A program made the position numbers and the translations under genes. Below, piece after piece: positions 24,223-35,148 of a stretch of 64,000 nucleotides of DNA. Origin of the DNA: Catellatospora paridis (GTDB lineage Bacteria > Actinomycetota > Actinomycetes > Mycobacteriales > Micromonosporaceae); NCBI RefSeq assembly GCF_009720365.1, contig NZ_WBZD01000016.1, positions 1-64,000 of the forward strand, given 5' to 3'. The notes below the pieces were generated by a model, which did no database searches, was not told the origin of the DNA, and saw only the letters and a list, made by a program, of their open reading frames with translations. Every line of letters starts with the position of its first letter. Within the stretch, counting starts at the first letter, position 1.

Positions 24223-25788
24223 CTATTTGTCCTTGTCCTTGTCGTCGCCCTTCATCAGCTTGCCGAAGTCGAGCTTCGGAGCCTTGAACGGGCTGCCGCC
24301 GCCCATGCCCATCTGCTGCTCCAGCGCGGCCGGGTCCATGCCCGGGGGCAGTTGCGGCATGCCGCCGCCCATGCCGGGCAGACCGGCCGGGAAACCGCCG
24401 CGCGGACCGCCGCCGCTCTTGGTGCCCTTGCGCTTGTTCTTGGGCGACTTGGTCGCCTTGCGGCGGCCGCCGCCGGGCAGGCCCATCATGCCGCCCATCT
24501 GCTTCATCATCTTCTGCGCCTGCTCGAAGCGGTTGAGCAGCTGGTTCACGTCGGTGACGGTGACTCCGGAGCCGCGGGCGATGCGGGCCCGGCGCGAGCC
24601 GTTGAGGATCTTCGGCGTGGTGCGCTCGCCCGGGGTCATCGAGCGGATGATCGCGGTGACCCTGTCGAAGTGGCTGTCGTCCAGCTCGGCCAGCTGGTCC
24701 TTCATCTGGCCCATGCCCGGCATCATGCCGAGCAGGTTCGCGATGGGACCCATCCGGCGTACGGCGATGAGCTGGTCCAGGAAGTCCTCCAGCGTGAACT
24801 GCTCGCCCCCGAGCAGCTTCGCCGTCATCTTCTCCTTCTGCTCCTCGTCGAAGGCCTGCTCGGCCTGCTCGATGAGGGTCAGCACGTCGCCCATGCCGAG
24901 GATGCGGCTGGCCATCCGGTCGGGATGGAAGACGTCGAAGTCCTCCAGCTTCTCGCCGGTGGACGCGAACAGGATCGGCTGCCCGGTGACCTCGCGCACG
25001 GACAGCGCGGCGCCACCGCGGGCGTCGCCGTCGAGCTTGGAGAGCACGACACCGGTGATGCCGACGCCGTCGCGGAACGCCTCCGCGGTGGCCACGGCGT
25101 CCTGGCCGACCATCGCGTCGATGACGAAGATGATCTCGTCGGGGTTGACCGCGTCGCGGATCGCGGCGGCCTGCGCCATCATCTCGGTGTCGATGCCGAG
25201 GCGGCCCGCGGTGTCGACGATCACGATGTCGCGCATGTGGCGGCGCGCGTGCTCGATCGAGTCCTTGGCGACCTGGACCGGGTCGCCGGTGCCGTTGCCG
25301 GGCTCCGGCGCGTACACCTCGACGCCCGCGCGCTGGCCGAGCACCTGCAGCTGGTTGACCGCGTTGGGGCGCTGGAGGTCGCAGGCGACCAGCAGCGGCT
25401 GGTTGCCCTGGGCCTTGAGCCAGCGGGCGAGCTTGCCCGCGAGCGTGGTCTTACCGGATCCCTGCAGACCGGCCAGCATGATCACGGTGGGCGGCTGCTT
25501 GGCGAACTGGAGCCGCCGAGCCTCCCCGCCGAGGACCGCGACCAGCTCCTCATGCACGATCTTGATGATCTGCTGGGCCGGGTTGAGCGCCTGCGAGACC
25601 TGCGCGCCGCGCGCCCGCTCCTTGAGCCGGAAGATGAAGGCCTTCACCACCGGCAGGGCGACATCCGCCTCCAGCAGCGCCAGCCGGATCTCCCGGGCGG
25701 TGGCGTCCACGTCGGCGTCGGTGAGCCGGCCCTTGCTCCGCAGCTTGGAGAAGATGCCGGAGAGCCGGTCGCTCAGGGTGTCAAACAC
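24223..25788 (-). CDS. ffh: Signal recognition particle protein Ffh
   Basis: SRP54 GTPase that binds signal sequences and 4.5S RNA. NG domain with P-loop 'GLQGSGKTT' (about residue 105), 'DTAGR' and 'LSKLDGDARGG'. The M domain has the RNA-binding 'RRARIARGSGVTVTDVNQLL'. The methionine/glycine-rich tail ends in Lys/Asp. 521 aa from a GTG. Its partner FtsY is 6 kb away. Confidence 0.97.
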   Translation of the reverse strand: MFDTLSDRLSGIFSKLRSKGRLTDADVDATAREIRLALLEADVALPVVKAFIFRLKERARGAQVSQALNPAQQIIKIVHEELVAVLGGEARRLQFAKQPPTVIMLAGLQGSGKTTLAGKLARWLKAQGNQPLLVACDLQRPNAVNQLQVLGQRAGVEVYAPEPGNGTGDPVQVAKDSIEHARRHMRDIVIVDTAGRLGIDTEMMAQAAAIRDAVNPDEIIFVIDAMVGQDAVATAEAFRDGVGITGVVLSKLDGDARGGAALSVREVTGQPILFASTGEKLEDFDVFHPDRMASRILGMGDVLTLIEQAEQAFDEEQKEKMTAKLLGGEQFTLEDFLDQLIAVRRMGPIANLLGMMPGMGQMKDQLAELDDSHFDRVTAIIRSMTPGERTTPKILNGSRRARIARGSGVTVTDVNQLLNRFEQAQKMMKQMGGMMGLPGGGRRKATKSPKNKRKGTKSGGGPRGGFPAGLPGMGGGMPQLPPGMDPAALEQQMGMGGGSPFKAPKLDFGKLMKGDDKDKDK

Positions 25789-26099
25789 AGCGCAACATCC
25801 CCAATTGGTCGAGTTCGTCTGAATGAGCGGCTACAGGCAGCCCTGGTAAGGGTAGCCGCTGCCCTCACCGCCCGATCCCACTGCCGCCCGGTCACGCATA
25901 CCCACCCCGCCGACCCCCCGAACCGCCCACCCGCGCGACCCTGACCCCCGCCGCCGCGCCGACGGCCGACCGGCCGCGCAAGGTCGCCCGACTTGCCTGG
26001 CACATGGGCGAAAGCGGGTTCAAGATACGCACAGGTACCAGGCAAGTCGGATGATCAAGGACCACCCGCGCGACGGCCGAGTAGGGCACCGCGGCGGGA
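25789..26099. other. 311-bp gap between glnD and ffh
   Basis: No gene seen. It holds the palindrome copy A2 (25982-26056) at the glnD side. On the ffh side an inverted repeat at 25827-25859 (GCGGCTAC/GTAGCCGC) contains TACCCT on the minus strand, a possible -10 element for ffh. Confidence 0.6.
25982..26056. repeat. 75-bp dispersed palindrome, copy A2
   Basis: 22-nt arms at 25982-26003 and 26035-26056 pair with a few mismatches. The core 'CTTGCCTGGCACATGGGCGA' is identical to copy A1. It sits 43 bp past the glnD stop. Confidence 0.85.
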
Positions 26100-28373
26100 T
26101 CAGGCGGCGGCGAGGACGGCGGCTTCGACGGTGTCGCGGTCGACGTCGCCGACGAGGTAGAAGGCGTCGACGACGTCGGCGCCGAGGGTGGAGACACGGG
26201 CGGTGCGCACGTCGACGCCGAGCTCCGCCAGCGCCGAGGTGACCCGGTAGAGCAGGCCGGGCGAGTCCGTGGCGCGCAGTTCCAGCAGCGTCGCGCCGGT
26301 CGCCTCACCCCAGATGACCCGCGGCTCGGCGCCGGTCACCGGCTTGCGGCCACCCGCGCTGCCCAGGCGGCGGGGCAGCGGCAGCTGGTCCAGCCCGACC
26401 CGGCGCAGGTCCGCGGCCAGCAGCTCCCGGTCCGGAGGGGCGCCGTAGCGGTTGTTCACGGCGCATTCGATGATCGCGCGCTCACCGATCGTGGACGTGC
26501 CCGCGGCGACGATCTCCAGTTTGTGCGTGGCCAGGCAGCCCGCGACCGCGGCGAGCAGGCCGACGCGGTCGTGCGCGGCCAGCGCCACCCAGTCGTCGGC
26601 GACCTGCACCACCGGCAGCGGCCCGGCCAGCAGCGCCGGGTCGGGCAGGGTCGGCTCGGGCAGCTGCCCGCCGCCGAGCACCTTGCGCACCCGCGCGCAC
26701 AGGTCGTCGATGAGCTTGGACTTCCAGGCCGACCAGGCGGCCGGGCCGGTGGCCTGGGCGTCGGCACGGGCGAGCATCTGCAGCAGTTCGAGCGTGCCGG
26801 TGTCCCCGACGAGCTTGGCGACGTGGTTGATCGTCGCCGGGTCGTCGAGGTCGCGGCGGGTCGCGGTGTCGGGCAGCACCAGGTGGTATCGCACCAGCGT
26901 GGCGATGGTGTCCACGTCGGCCGGGGGCAGGCCGATCGCGGTGGCGATCTCGCGGGCCAGCTCCGCGCCGACCTCGCTGTGGTCACCGGGCAGGCCCTTG
27001 CCCACGTCGTGCAGCAGCGCGCCGAGCACCAGGAGGTCGGGCCGGGCCACCTCGCGCGACCAGGTGGCGGCGTTCGCGGCGGCCTGCACCAGGTGCCGGT
27101 CGAGGGTGAAGCGGTGCACGGGGTGGTGCTGCGGGGTGCCGCGCAGCCGGGTCCACTGCGGCAGCCAGGCCGAGGTGAGCCCGAAGCGGTCGCAGGCCTC
27201 CCAGGCCGCGACCAGGCCGGTGCCCGCGCCGAGCAGGGTCAGCAGGGCGGTGCGGGCCGAGGCGGGCCACGGGGTCGGCAGCGGCGGGCAGAACCGGGCC
27301 AGCCACTCCAGGGTGGCGCGCGCGATGGGCATCTGGTGCTGGGCGGCGGCGGCGGCCACCCGCAGCGACAGCGACGGGTCGGGGTGCGGGCCGACCGCTG
27401 CCCGGGCCAGCACGATCTCGCCGTCGGCGGCGACCACGTCGCGGGCGATCGGGCGGCGTACGGTCACCGCTTCGCGGGTGCGCGGGTCACCGTGGCGGGA
27501 CCCGGCCGCGGTCCAGCGCTGCACCGAGCGCCAGGCGTCGGTCAGCGACCACGAGACGGCCCGGGCGTCGAGCCCGATCCGGCGCAGCAGCATGTCGCCG
27601 TCGGCCAGCCCGAGCAGTTCGGCCACCTGCAGGCGCTCCTGGGCCCGCAGCCGGTCGTTGCGCCGGCCGATGCTGACGTGCAGCGCGTCGCGTACGTCGA
27701 GCAGCCGGGTCGCGGCGGCGCGCACCTGGGGCGGCAGTGCGTCGGCCACCCCGGCGACACCGATGCCGCGCAGCACGCCGACGTCGCGCAGGCCGCCCGC
27801 GGCCTCCTTCACGTCGCCTTCGAGCAGGTAGGCCAGCTCGCCGTGGGCCGCGTGGCGCTCCTCGACCAGCTCCCGCAGGCGCAGCAGCTGGCGGCGCGCG
27901 GTGCGCCGCCACTGGTCCACCGCGGCCCGGCCCAGCTGGGCGGACAGCGCCGGGTCACCGGCGATGTGGCGGGCGTCGAGCAGCCCGAGGGCCACCTTGA
28001 CGTCGTCGTGCGCCGCGTCGAGCGACTCGGCGACGGTGCGGGTGGAGTGGTCCAGGCCCATCCGGGCGTCCCAGATCGGATACCACAGTGACGCGGCCAG
28101 CTCGTCGACCCGCGGCACCCCGGCGTGCACCAGGATCAGGTCCAGGTCGCCGTGCGGCGTGCACTCGCGGCGGCCCAAGCCGCCGACGGCCACCAGGGCG
28201 ACGCCGGGGGTGTCCGGCAGCAGCCGGCGCAGCCAGGCGTCGAGCGCGTCGGCCCGGGCGAGCCGGGCGTCCGCGCCGATGGAGGACTGTTCCCGCAGCG
28301 CGAGCCGCGCATAGTCGGGCCCGGGGCCCGCCGCGCTGTCCGATGCGGAAGCTACGACGTTCCCCGGGCCCAT
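26100..28373 (-). CDS. glnD: Bifunctional [protein-PII] uridylyltransferase / uridylyl-removing enzyme
   Basis: Nitrogen sensor that modifies PII in response to glutamine. 757 aa: a nucleotidyltransferase domain with 'GGLGRRECTPHGDLDL' (Asp76, Asp78), a GlnE-like helical part, an HD hydrolase domain ('LGALLHDVGKGLPGDHSEVG') and two C-terminal ACT domains ('DRVGLLAAVAGCLATHKLEI' and 'DSPGLLYRVTSALAELGVDV'). In actinobacteria such as Streptomyces and Corynebacterium the enzyme acts on GlnK by adenylylation instead; the sequence does not tell which nucleotide is used here. It is third in the amtB-glnK-glnD operon. Confidence 0.95.
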   Translation of the reverse strand: MGPGNVVASASDSAAGPGPDYARLALREQSSIGADARLARADALDAWLRRLLPDTPGVALVAVGGLGRRECTPHGDLDLILVHAGVPRVDELAASLWYPIWDARMGLDHSTRTVAESLDAAHDDVKVALGLLDARHIAGDPALSAQLGRAAVDQWRRTARRQLLRLRELVEERHAAHGELAYLLEGDVKEAAGGLRDVGVLRGIGVAGVADALPPQVRAAATRLLDVRDALHVSIGRRNDRLRAQERLQVAELLGLADGDMLLRRIGLDARAVSWSLTDAWRSVQRWTAAGSRHGDPRTREAVTVRRPIARDVVAADGEIVLARAAVGPHPDPSLSLRVAAAAAQHQMPIARATLEWLARFCPPLPTPWPASARTALLTLLGAGTGLVAAWEACDRFGLTSAWLPQWTRLRGTPQHHPVHRFTLDRHLVQAAANAATWSREVARPDLLVLGALLHDVGKGLPGDHSEVGAELAREIATAIGLPPADVDTIATLVRYHLVLPDTATRRDLDDPATINHVAKLVGDTGTLELLQMLARADAQATGPAAWSAWKSKLIDDLCARVRKVLGGGQLPEPTLPDPALLAGPLPVVQVADDWVALAAHDRVGLLAAVAGCLATHKLEIVAAGTSTIGERAIIECAVNNRYGAPPDRELLAADLRRVGLDQLPLPRRLGSAGGRKPVTGAEPRVIWGEATGATLLELRATDSPGLLYRVTSALAELGVDVRTARVSTLGADVVDAFYLVGDVDRDTVEAAVLAAA

Positions 28374-28406
28374 GTGGTCCTCTTTCAGGTTGTTGCGACT
28401 ACTGCC

Positions 28407-30176
<1,770 letters not shown>

Positions 30177-30326
30177 GCTGCCCTCCTAAGTGAGTGGGTT
30201 CCTCCCAGCCAGCCCCGAGGTCGACCGTCGTGGCGCCGCCGTGTCGGCGGGCCGCTCGTCGTGTCATCCCCGACCGATCGCCGCAGTGCCATCGGTGCTG
30301 GTTGGGGGGCAGCATCGCCAACCCCT

Positions 30327-30386
30327 GTTTCGCGCAATGACGCTGCTCGGTTTCCGGCACGTCACGATCTGTTTCGTACGTGTGAA
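30327..30386 (-). promoter_or_regulatory. GlnR-like binding region upstream of amtB
   Basis: Read towards amtB the strand shows TTCAC-N6-GAAAC-N5-GTGAC-N6-GAAAC (30386 to 30350) and then GTCAT-N5-GAAAC (30341 to 30327). This closely follows the actinobacterial GlnR a/b-box pattern gTnAc-N6-GaAAc repeated, with one spacer shortened to 5. The amtB-glnK-glnD operon is a known GlnR target in Streptomyces. Confidence 0.65.
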
Positions 30387-30401
30387 GAAATGTTCACACG
30401 T
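30378..30401 (-). terminator. Inverted repeat between the phosphotransferase gene and amtB
   Basis: ACGTGTGAA and TTCACACGT surround a 6-nt spacer, 24 bp past the phosphotransferase stop. It overlaps the outermost half of the GlnR-like region, so it may be a terminator or an operator. The remaining 248-bp gap has no gene. Confidence 0.45.
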
Positions 30402-30424
30402 GAGGAGACCATTCATGGCGCGTT

Positions 30425-31231
30425 TCAGCGCAGCGCGTGCTCCAGCGTGTACCGCTCGTAGTCAATCAGCCGAAGGTCGCGAAGCGGACGACGAAGGTGG
30501 CCCTTCTGCACGATACGTACGAACGCCGGCTCCCCCGCCGTGGCGAGGCGGCGGATGCCCTCGACGTGGTCCACGATGCGCTTGCGGATGGTCCGCACGA
30601 GACGGTGCCGGTCGCGCGGGATCAGCCCGTACGCGTCGGCGAACAGGCGCAGCCGGCGGGGCCGGTCGGGCCGGTGCCAGCCGAGCGTGATCGAGTCGCG
30701 GTCGCTGAAGATCGGCACCCAGGTCCAGGCGGCGTATGCCACGTCGTAGATGCGCGAGCCGGGCGAGGCGAGGTCGAAGTCGATCATCGCGAGGGTGCCG
30801 TCCGGCCGCCAGATGACGTTGTGCGGGGCGGCGTCGTGGTGGCAGATGATCTCCGCGTCCGGCGGCGGCGGCCCGAACGAGCGCCACACCCCACCAGGCG
30901 GCGTGCGGAAACCCGCCTGCGCATCGTGGAACATGCGCAGCATGGTGGCGACGGTGACCAGCGCCTCGTCGGTGACCCAGTGCGGGGCCAGCGGGTATTC
31001 CCCGCACTCGCCCGGCAGGTAGGACAGCACCTCACGGCCGTGCTCGTCCATGCCCAGGGCACGGGGGGAACCGGTGAAACCGGCGTACTCGAGATGGCGT
31101 AGCAGGGCATGCACGGTCGGGGTCCACGGTCCGGCGTTGCGCCGGACCGTCTCGCCGACCCGCACCACCGTGCTGACGTTTCCGCCACGCAGCGGGATCT
31201 CGGTGGGATCCTGGAAAGGGGCTGTCACCAT
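30425..31231 (-). CDS. Aminoglycoside-phosphotransferase-like (APH/choline kinase fold) protein
   Basis: 268 aa. The catalytic loop 'ICHHDAAPHNVIW' (HxDxxxxN) and the metal-binding 'MIDFDLASPG' identify a small-molecule kinase of the APH family. The substrate is unknown; genes of this type are widespread in actinobacteria and are not by themselves evidence of antibiotic resistance. The ATG is followed at once by GTG, and no clear Shine-Dalgarno site is seen. It sits just after ftsY on the same strand with a 33-bp gap. Confidence 0.85.
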   Translation of the reverse strand: MVTAPFQDPTEIPLRGGNVSTVVRVGETVRRNAGPWTPTVHALLRHLEYAGFTGSPRALGMDEHGREVLSYLPGECGEYPLAPHWVTDEALVTVATMLRMFHDAQAGFRTPPGGVWRSFGPPPPDAEIICHHDAAPHNVIWRPDGTLAMIDFDLASPGSRIYDVAYAAWTWVPIFSDRDSITLGWHRPDRPRRLRLFADAYGLIPRDRHRLVRTIRKRIVDHVEGIRRLATAGEPAFVRIVQKGHLRRPLRDLRLIDYERYTLEHALR

Positions 31232-31264
31232 GGACTCGTCAGCTGCTCGTCGCTCGTCGGCTCG

Positions 31265-32518
31265 TCACTCGTCGCCCAGCAGGGCGGAGACGAACTGAGC
31301 TGGGTCGAAGGGTGCGAGATCGTCGGGACCCTCGCCAAGGCCGACCAGCTTCACCGGAATGCCGAGAGCACGCTGCACCGCGATCACGATACCGCCCTTC
31401 GCCGTGCCGTCCAATTTAGTGAGCACCACGCCGGTGACGTCGGCGACCTCGGTGAAGACCCGAGCCTGGCTCAACCCATTCTGTCCCGCGGTGGCGTCGA
31501 GCACCAGCAGGGTCTCCGAGACCGGGCCGTGCTTCTCCACCACCCGCTTGATCTTGCCGAGCTCGTCCATCAGGCCGACCTTGTTCTGCAGCCGGCCGGC
31601 GGTGTCGATGAGCACGGTGTCGACGCCCGCGTCGATGCCCTTCTTGACCGCGTCGAAGGCGACGGCGGCCGGGTCACCGCCCTCCGGACCGCGAACGACC
31701 TGCGCGCCGACCCGGCTGGCCCAGGTGGCCAGCTGCTCGGCGGCGGCCGCGCGGAAGGTGTCGGCCGCGCCCAGCACCACGGTGTGACCGTCGGCCACCA
31801 GCACCCGGGCGATCTTGCCGCAGCTGGTGGTCTTGCCGGCGCCGTTCACGCCGACGACCAGGATCACCGACGGCTTGCCGTCGACGACCCCGGTGTGCAG
31901 CGAGCGGTCCAGCTTCGGGTCCAGCGCCTCGGTCAGCTCCTCGGTCAGCAGCGCCCGCAGGTCCCCAGCCGTCCGGGTGCCGAGCACGCGGGTGCGCTCG
32001 CGCAGCTTCGCCACGATCTCGGTGGTCGCCTGCACGCCCACGTCGGCGCTGATCAGGCTCTCCTCCACCTCGTCCCACGCGTCGTCGTCGAGGTGGTCAC
32101 GGGAGAGCAGGCCGAGCAGGCCCTTGCCGAAGACGTTCTGCGAGCGCGACAGCCGGGCGCGCAGCCGCACCAGGCGGCCCGCGGTCGGCTCCGGCGTCTC
32201 GATCTCCGGCTCGGCCGGCTTCGGCGGCGCGACCTCGACCGGCGGGGCCGTCTCTCCCGGCGCGGGCGGGGCCGGCGCGGGCACGACGGCCGGCTTGCCC
32301 GGCGCCGCCTTCTCCGGCGCCTTCTCGGGCGCGGGCTTCTCCGGCGCGGGGGCCGTGATCACGCTCGGCGGGATCTGCTCCCCGCGCTCGATCCCCGGGC
32401 GCTGCTGCTCGGTGGGCGGCAGCGCGCCGCGGCGCGGCCGGCGGACGAGGAACAGCGTCAGCCCGGCCAGCAGCAGCAGGCCGATGACCACGAGTACGGG
32501 GACGAGCGCGTCTTTCAT
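31265..32518 (-). CDS. ftsY: SRP receptor FtsY
   Basis: 417 aa. An N-terminal membrane anchor (residues 5-25, 'LVPVLVVIGLLLLAGLTLFLV') is followed by a Pro/Ala/Glu-rich linker to about residue 115, then the NG GTPase: P-loop 'GVNGAGKTT', 'DTAGRLQNK' and 'LTKLDGTAKGG'. I chose the second of two close ATGs (32518) because GAGAGG is 9 nt upstream of it. It docks Ffh-ribosome complexes at the membrane. Confidence 0.96.
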   Translation of the reverse strand: MKDALVPVLVVIGLLLLAGLTLFLVRRPRRGALPPTEQQRPGIERGEQIPPSVITAPAPEKPAPEKAPEKAAPGKPAVVPAPAPPAPGETAPPVEVAPPKPAEPEIETPEPTAGRLVRLRARLSRSQNVFGKGLLGLLSRDHLDDDAWDEVEESLISADVGVQATTEIVAKLRERTRVLGTRTAGDLRALLTEELTEALDPKLDRSLHTGVVDGKPSVILVVGVNGAGKTTSCGKIARVLVADGHTVVLGAADTFRAAAAEQLATWASRVGAQVVRGPEGGDPAAVAFDAVKKGIDAGVDTVLIDTAGRLQNKVGLMDELGKIKRVVEKHGPVSETLLVLDATAGQNGLSQARVFTEVADVTGVVLTKLDGTAKGGIVIAVQRALGIPVKLVGLGEGPDDLAPFDPAQFVSALLGDE

Positions 32519-32629
32519 GCTCGGCATCCTCTCAAACCTGGGGCCGTCCGGCGCACACCGGAGGCCGCGCGCGCCGATACGACAGCCTCCGCCCTGGCCC
32601 CGGCCGCGCCGATCCCGGAGGATGTCCGC

Positions 32630-34216
32630 GTGGCGAACCTCCTCCTCGGCCCGCTCCTGCGCCGCGTCGACGGTGACCAGGCGGTCATCTGGGTACAGAC
32701 CGACCAACCCGCGCGGGTGCGCGTGCGAGCCGGTGACAGCACCGTGACGTCGGACACGTTCGAGGCGTTCGGAGTGCATGTGGGGCTGGTGGTGCTGGCC
32801 GGGCTGCCCGCCGGCGCGACCGCGTACGCCGTCGAACTCGACGGCGCGGCCGTGTGGCCGCTGTCCGGATACCCCGATTCTGTGATCACCATCCGCGATC
32901 CGGGGCGGGCCGACGCGGTGATCGCGTTCGGCTCCTGCCGTGAGGCCAGCGCGTCGACGCATACCGAGGCCGGGCACGACCCGGACGCCCTGGAGGCGCT
33001 CGGGCACCGGCTGCTGGCGCAGGCCCGGACCGGGCAGGCCGAGCTACCCGACCTGCTGGCGCTGATCGGCGACCAGATCTACGCCGACGGCCTCTCCGCG
33101 CCCACCCGCGGCTGGCTGGCCGAGCAGACCCGGCCGCGGTCCGCGCCGGACGGGCACGTGGTGACCTTCGCCGAGTACGTGCACCTCTACCACGAGTCGT
33201 GGAACGAGAAGCCGGTCCGCTGGCTGCTGTCCACCGTGCCCAGTGTGATGATCTTCGACGACCACGAGATCATGGATGACTGGAACTCCTCGGCCGCCTG
33301 GCTCGCACAGGTGCGCCGCGAGCCCTGGTGGGACGAGCGCAGCACCTCCGGCATCGCCTCCTACTGGCTGTTCCAGCACCTCGGCAACCTGACCCCCGCC
33401 CAGCTCCGCCGCGACCCGGTGTGGGCGCGCATCCAGGCCGGCGAGGACGCCACCGCAGTGCTCACGGAGTTCGCGACCCGGGTCGCCACGCCCGCCGGTC
33501 CGAACCCCTACCCGTGGGGGTACACCGTCGACGTCGGCCGGACCCGGCTGGTCATGCTCGACTGCCGCGGCAACCGGGTGATCGACGGGCCCGAGCGCCG
33601 GATGTGGCCCCAGGAGCACTGGGACGAACTGGCCGAGCAGGCCCGTGCCGACTGCGACCACCTCGTGCTGGCCTGCTCCCTGCCGTGGCTGCTCGCGCCC
33701 GCGATCCACCACGGCGAGGCCGTGATCGAGGTGCTGGCCGCGAAGCGCCCCGGCATGGAGCGCCTGCGCCAGAAGTACGACCTGGAGCACTGGGCCGCAG
33801 TGGGGCACTCCTTCGACGAGCTCACCGCCCTGATCGCGGGCGTACGAGGACCGGCCACGGTGAGCGTGCTCGGCGGCGACGTGCACCACTCGTACGTCGC
33901 CCGCGCCGCGATCCCGGGCGCGACCGCGGTCGTGCACCAGATCACCTGCTCGCCACTGCACCAGAGCATCCAGGGCGTCATGCGCACCCTGCTGCGGGTG
34001 GGCTGGTGGCGGGCACTGTCCGGCCCCGCGGCACTGGTCGCGCGCCTCTTCCGCGTACCCAGGCCGGGCGTGCGCTGGAAGGCCTACGACCGGCCGTACT
34101 TCGGCAGCGCCGTGGCCACGCTGACCCACCGTGGCCGCGCCGCCTCGGTGGTCATCGAGGGCACCGCCACCGGGACCAGCCTGTCCCCCGTGCTGCGCTA
34201 CGACCTCACCGCCTGA
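32630..34216 (+). CDS. PhoD-like metallophosphatase
   Basis: 528 aa with an N-terminal beta-domain and a PhoD-like core: 'FGSCREAS', 'LIGDQIYADG', 'FDDHEIMDDWN' and 'LGGDVHHSYVA' are the usual metal-site blocks. No signal peptide is visible, unlike exported Bacillus PhoD, so it may be cytoplasmic. The GTG at 32630 has GGAGG 8 nt upstream. It is transcribed divergently from ftsY. The substrate (phosphodiester or monoester) is not predictable. Confidence 0.88.
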   Translation: MANLLLGPLLRRVDGDQAVIWVQTDQPARVRVRAGDSTVTSDTFEAFGVHVGLVVLAGLPAGATAYAVELDGAAVWPLSGYPDSVITIRDPGRADAVIAFGSCREASASTHTEAGHDPDALEALGHRLLAQARTGQAELPDLLALIGDQIYADGLSAPTRGWLAEQTRPRSAPDGHVVTFAEYVHLYHESWNEKPVRWLLSTVPSVMIFDDHEIMDDWNSSAAWLAQVRREPWWDERSTSGIASYWLFQHLGNLTPAQLRRDPVWARIQAGEDATAVLTEFATRVATPAGPNPYPWGYTVDVGRTRLVMLDCRGNRVIDGPERRMWPQEHWDELAEQARADCDHLVLACSLPWLLAPAIHHGEAVIEVLAAKRPGMERLRQKYDLEHWAAVGHSFDELTALIAGVRGPATVSVLGGDVHHSYVARAAIPGATAVVHQITCSPLHQSIQGVMRTLLRVGWWRALSGPAALVARLFRVPRPGVRWKAYDRPYFGSAVATLTHRGRAASVVIEGTATGTSLSPVLRYDLTA

Positions 34217-34218
34217 GG

Positions 34219-34264
34219 CCCGCGGGGTGCTCGTGTCGTCATTCCGACACGTGCACCCCGCGGG
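34219..34264. terminator. Long bidirectional terminator between the PhoD-like and ABC genes
   Basis: CCCGCGGGGTGC/GCACCCCGCGGG (12 bp) encloses CGTGTCG/CGACACG (7 bp) with one unpaired T on each side and a 6-nt loop. It starts 2 bp past the plus-strand stop and ends 5 bp before the convergent gene's stop. Confidence 0.75.
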
Positions 34265-34269
34265 AGGTC

Positions 34270-35148
34270 TCAGACGTGCTCGGACGCGACCGGCACGGAC
34301 ACGGAGTGGTCGTCGGTGACCAGGGTGACCTTGCCGTTGGCGTGCTCGACCGAGAGCAGCGTGCCGGGCGGCAGCACGTCCAGCACGTCCGGTGGCAGCT
34401 GCACGGTGCCGTCCCCGGCGATGACCGCGAACTCGCGGCCGTCGCGGCCCTCGGAGCCGACCCGGCCGTCGCGGATGGTCACCGCCCGGCCCAGCCGCGC
34501 GCCCACGTCGGGGTCGTGCGTGACCGCGACGATGGTGGTGCCGCGCTCGGTGTTGACCGCCTCCAGCGCCGCCAGCACCTCGTCGCGCGCGGTCCGGTCG
34601 AGCTGGCTGGTCGGCTCGTCCACCAGCAGCAGGCCGGGCGAGGCGGCCATGCCGACCGCGATGGCGGCCCGCTGTGCCGCGCCGGGCGGCAGGTCCTGCA
34701 CCTTGCGGTGGCCCAGCCCGGTCAGGCCGAGCAGGGACAGGATGCGCTCCGGCGGCTCCAGGTCGGCGGGGCGCACGTGCGCCGCACGGCGCTGCGCCAG
34801 CCACACGTTGCTGAGCACGGTGGCGTACGGCAGCAGGTTGCGCCGGGCCCCCTGCAGCACCACGCCGAGGTCCGTGCCGCGCAGCCGGGCCAGCTCGGCC
34901 TCGCTGATCCGGCCGATGTCGACCAGGCCGATCTGCACCCGGCCGGCGCTCGGCCGCATCAGCCCGGCCAGCAGCGCGATCAGCGTCGACTTGCCCGAGC
35001 CGGACGGCCCGACCAGGGCCACCCGCTCCCCCGGAGCGATGTCCAGGTCGACGCCGGCCAGCGCCACCACGTCGCCGCCCTCGGCACGGTAGATGTGCAC
35101 CACCCGGCGGCACACCACGGCCAGGCCGGTCAGGCTGGAGTTCTTCAC
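34270..35148 (-). CDS. ABC exporter ATPase A, degenerate signature, AbrB-like tail
   Basis: 292 aa of the MacB/LolD type. Walker A 'GPSGSGKST' at 47-55, Q-loop Gln99, Walker B 'LLLVDEPTS' with Glu178, and H-loop His211 are intact. The signature is 'LPPGAAQ' (153-159) instead of LSGGQ. Residues 239-280 ('GDGTVQLPPDVLDVLPPGTL') read like a SpoVT-AbrB hairpin domain; this is inference. The GTG start overlaps the permease stop (GTGA) with GGGAG upstream. Its probable partner is ATPase B at 41194. Confidence 0.88.
   Translation of the reverse strand: MKNSSLTGLAVVCRRVVHIYRAEGGDVVALAGVDLDIAPGERVALVGPSGSGKSTLIALLAGLMRPSAGRVQIGLVDIGRISEAELARLRGTDLGVVLQGARRNLLPYATVLSNVWLAQRRAAHVRPADLEPPERILSLLGLTGLGHRKVQDLPPGAAQRAAIAVGMAASPGLLLVDEPTSQLDRTARDEVLAALEAVNTERGTTIVAVTHDPDVGARLGRAVTIRDGRVGSEGRDGREFAVIAGDGTVQLPPDVLDVLPPGTLLSVEHANGKVTLVTDDHSVSVPVASEHV

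Noticed and set aside
30425-31231. APH-like kinase as an antibiotic-resistance gene
   Set aside because: The fold is broad and common in actinobacterial housekeeping regions. No resistance context or diagnostic residues point to aminoglycosides.
31235-31273. Five CTCGTC hexamers around the ftsY stop
   Set aside because: Spacing is irregular (11, 7, 8, 7 nt), and part encodes the FtsY C-terminus. It is probably codon-driven low complexity.
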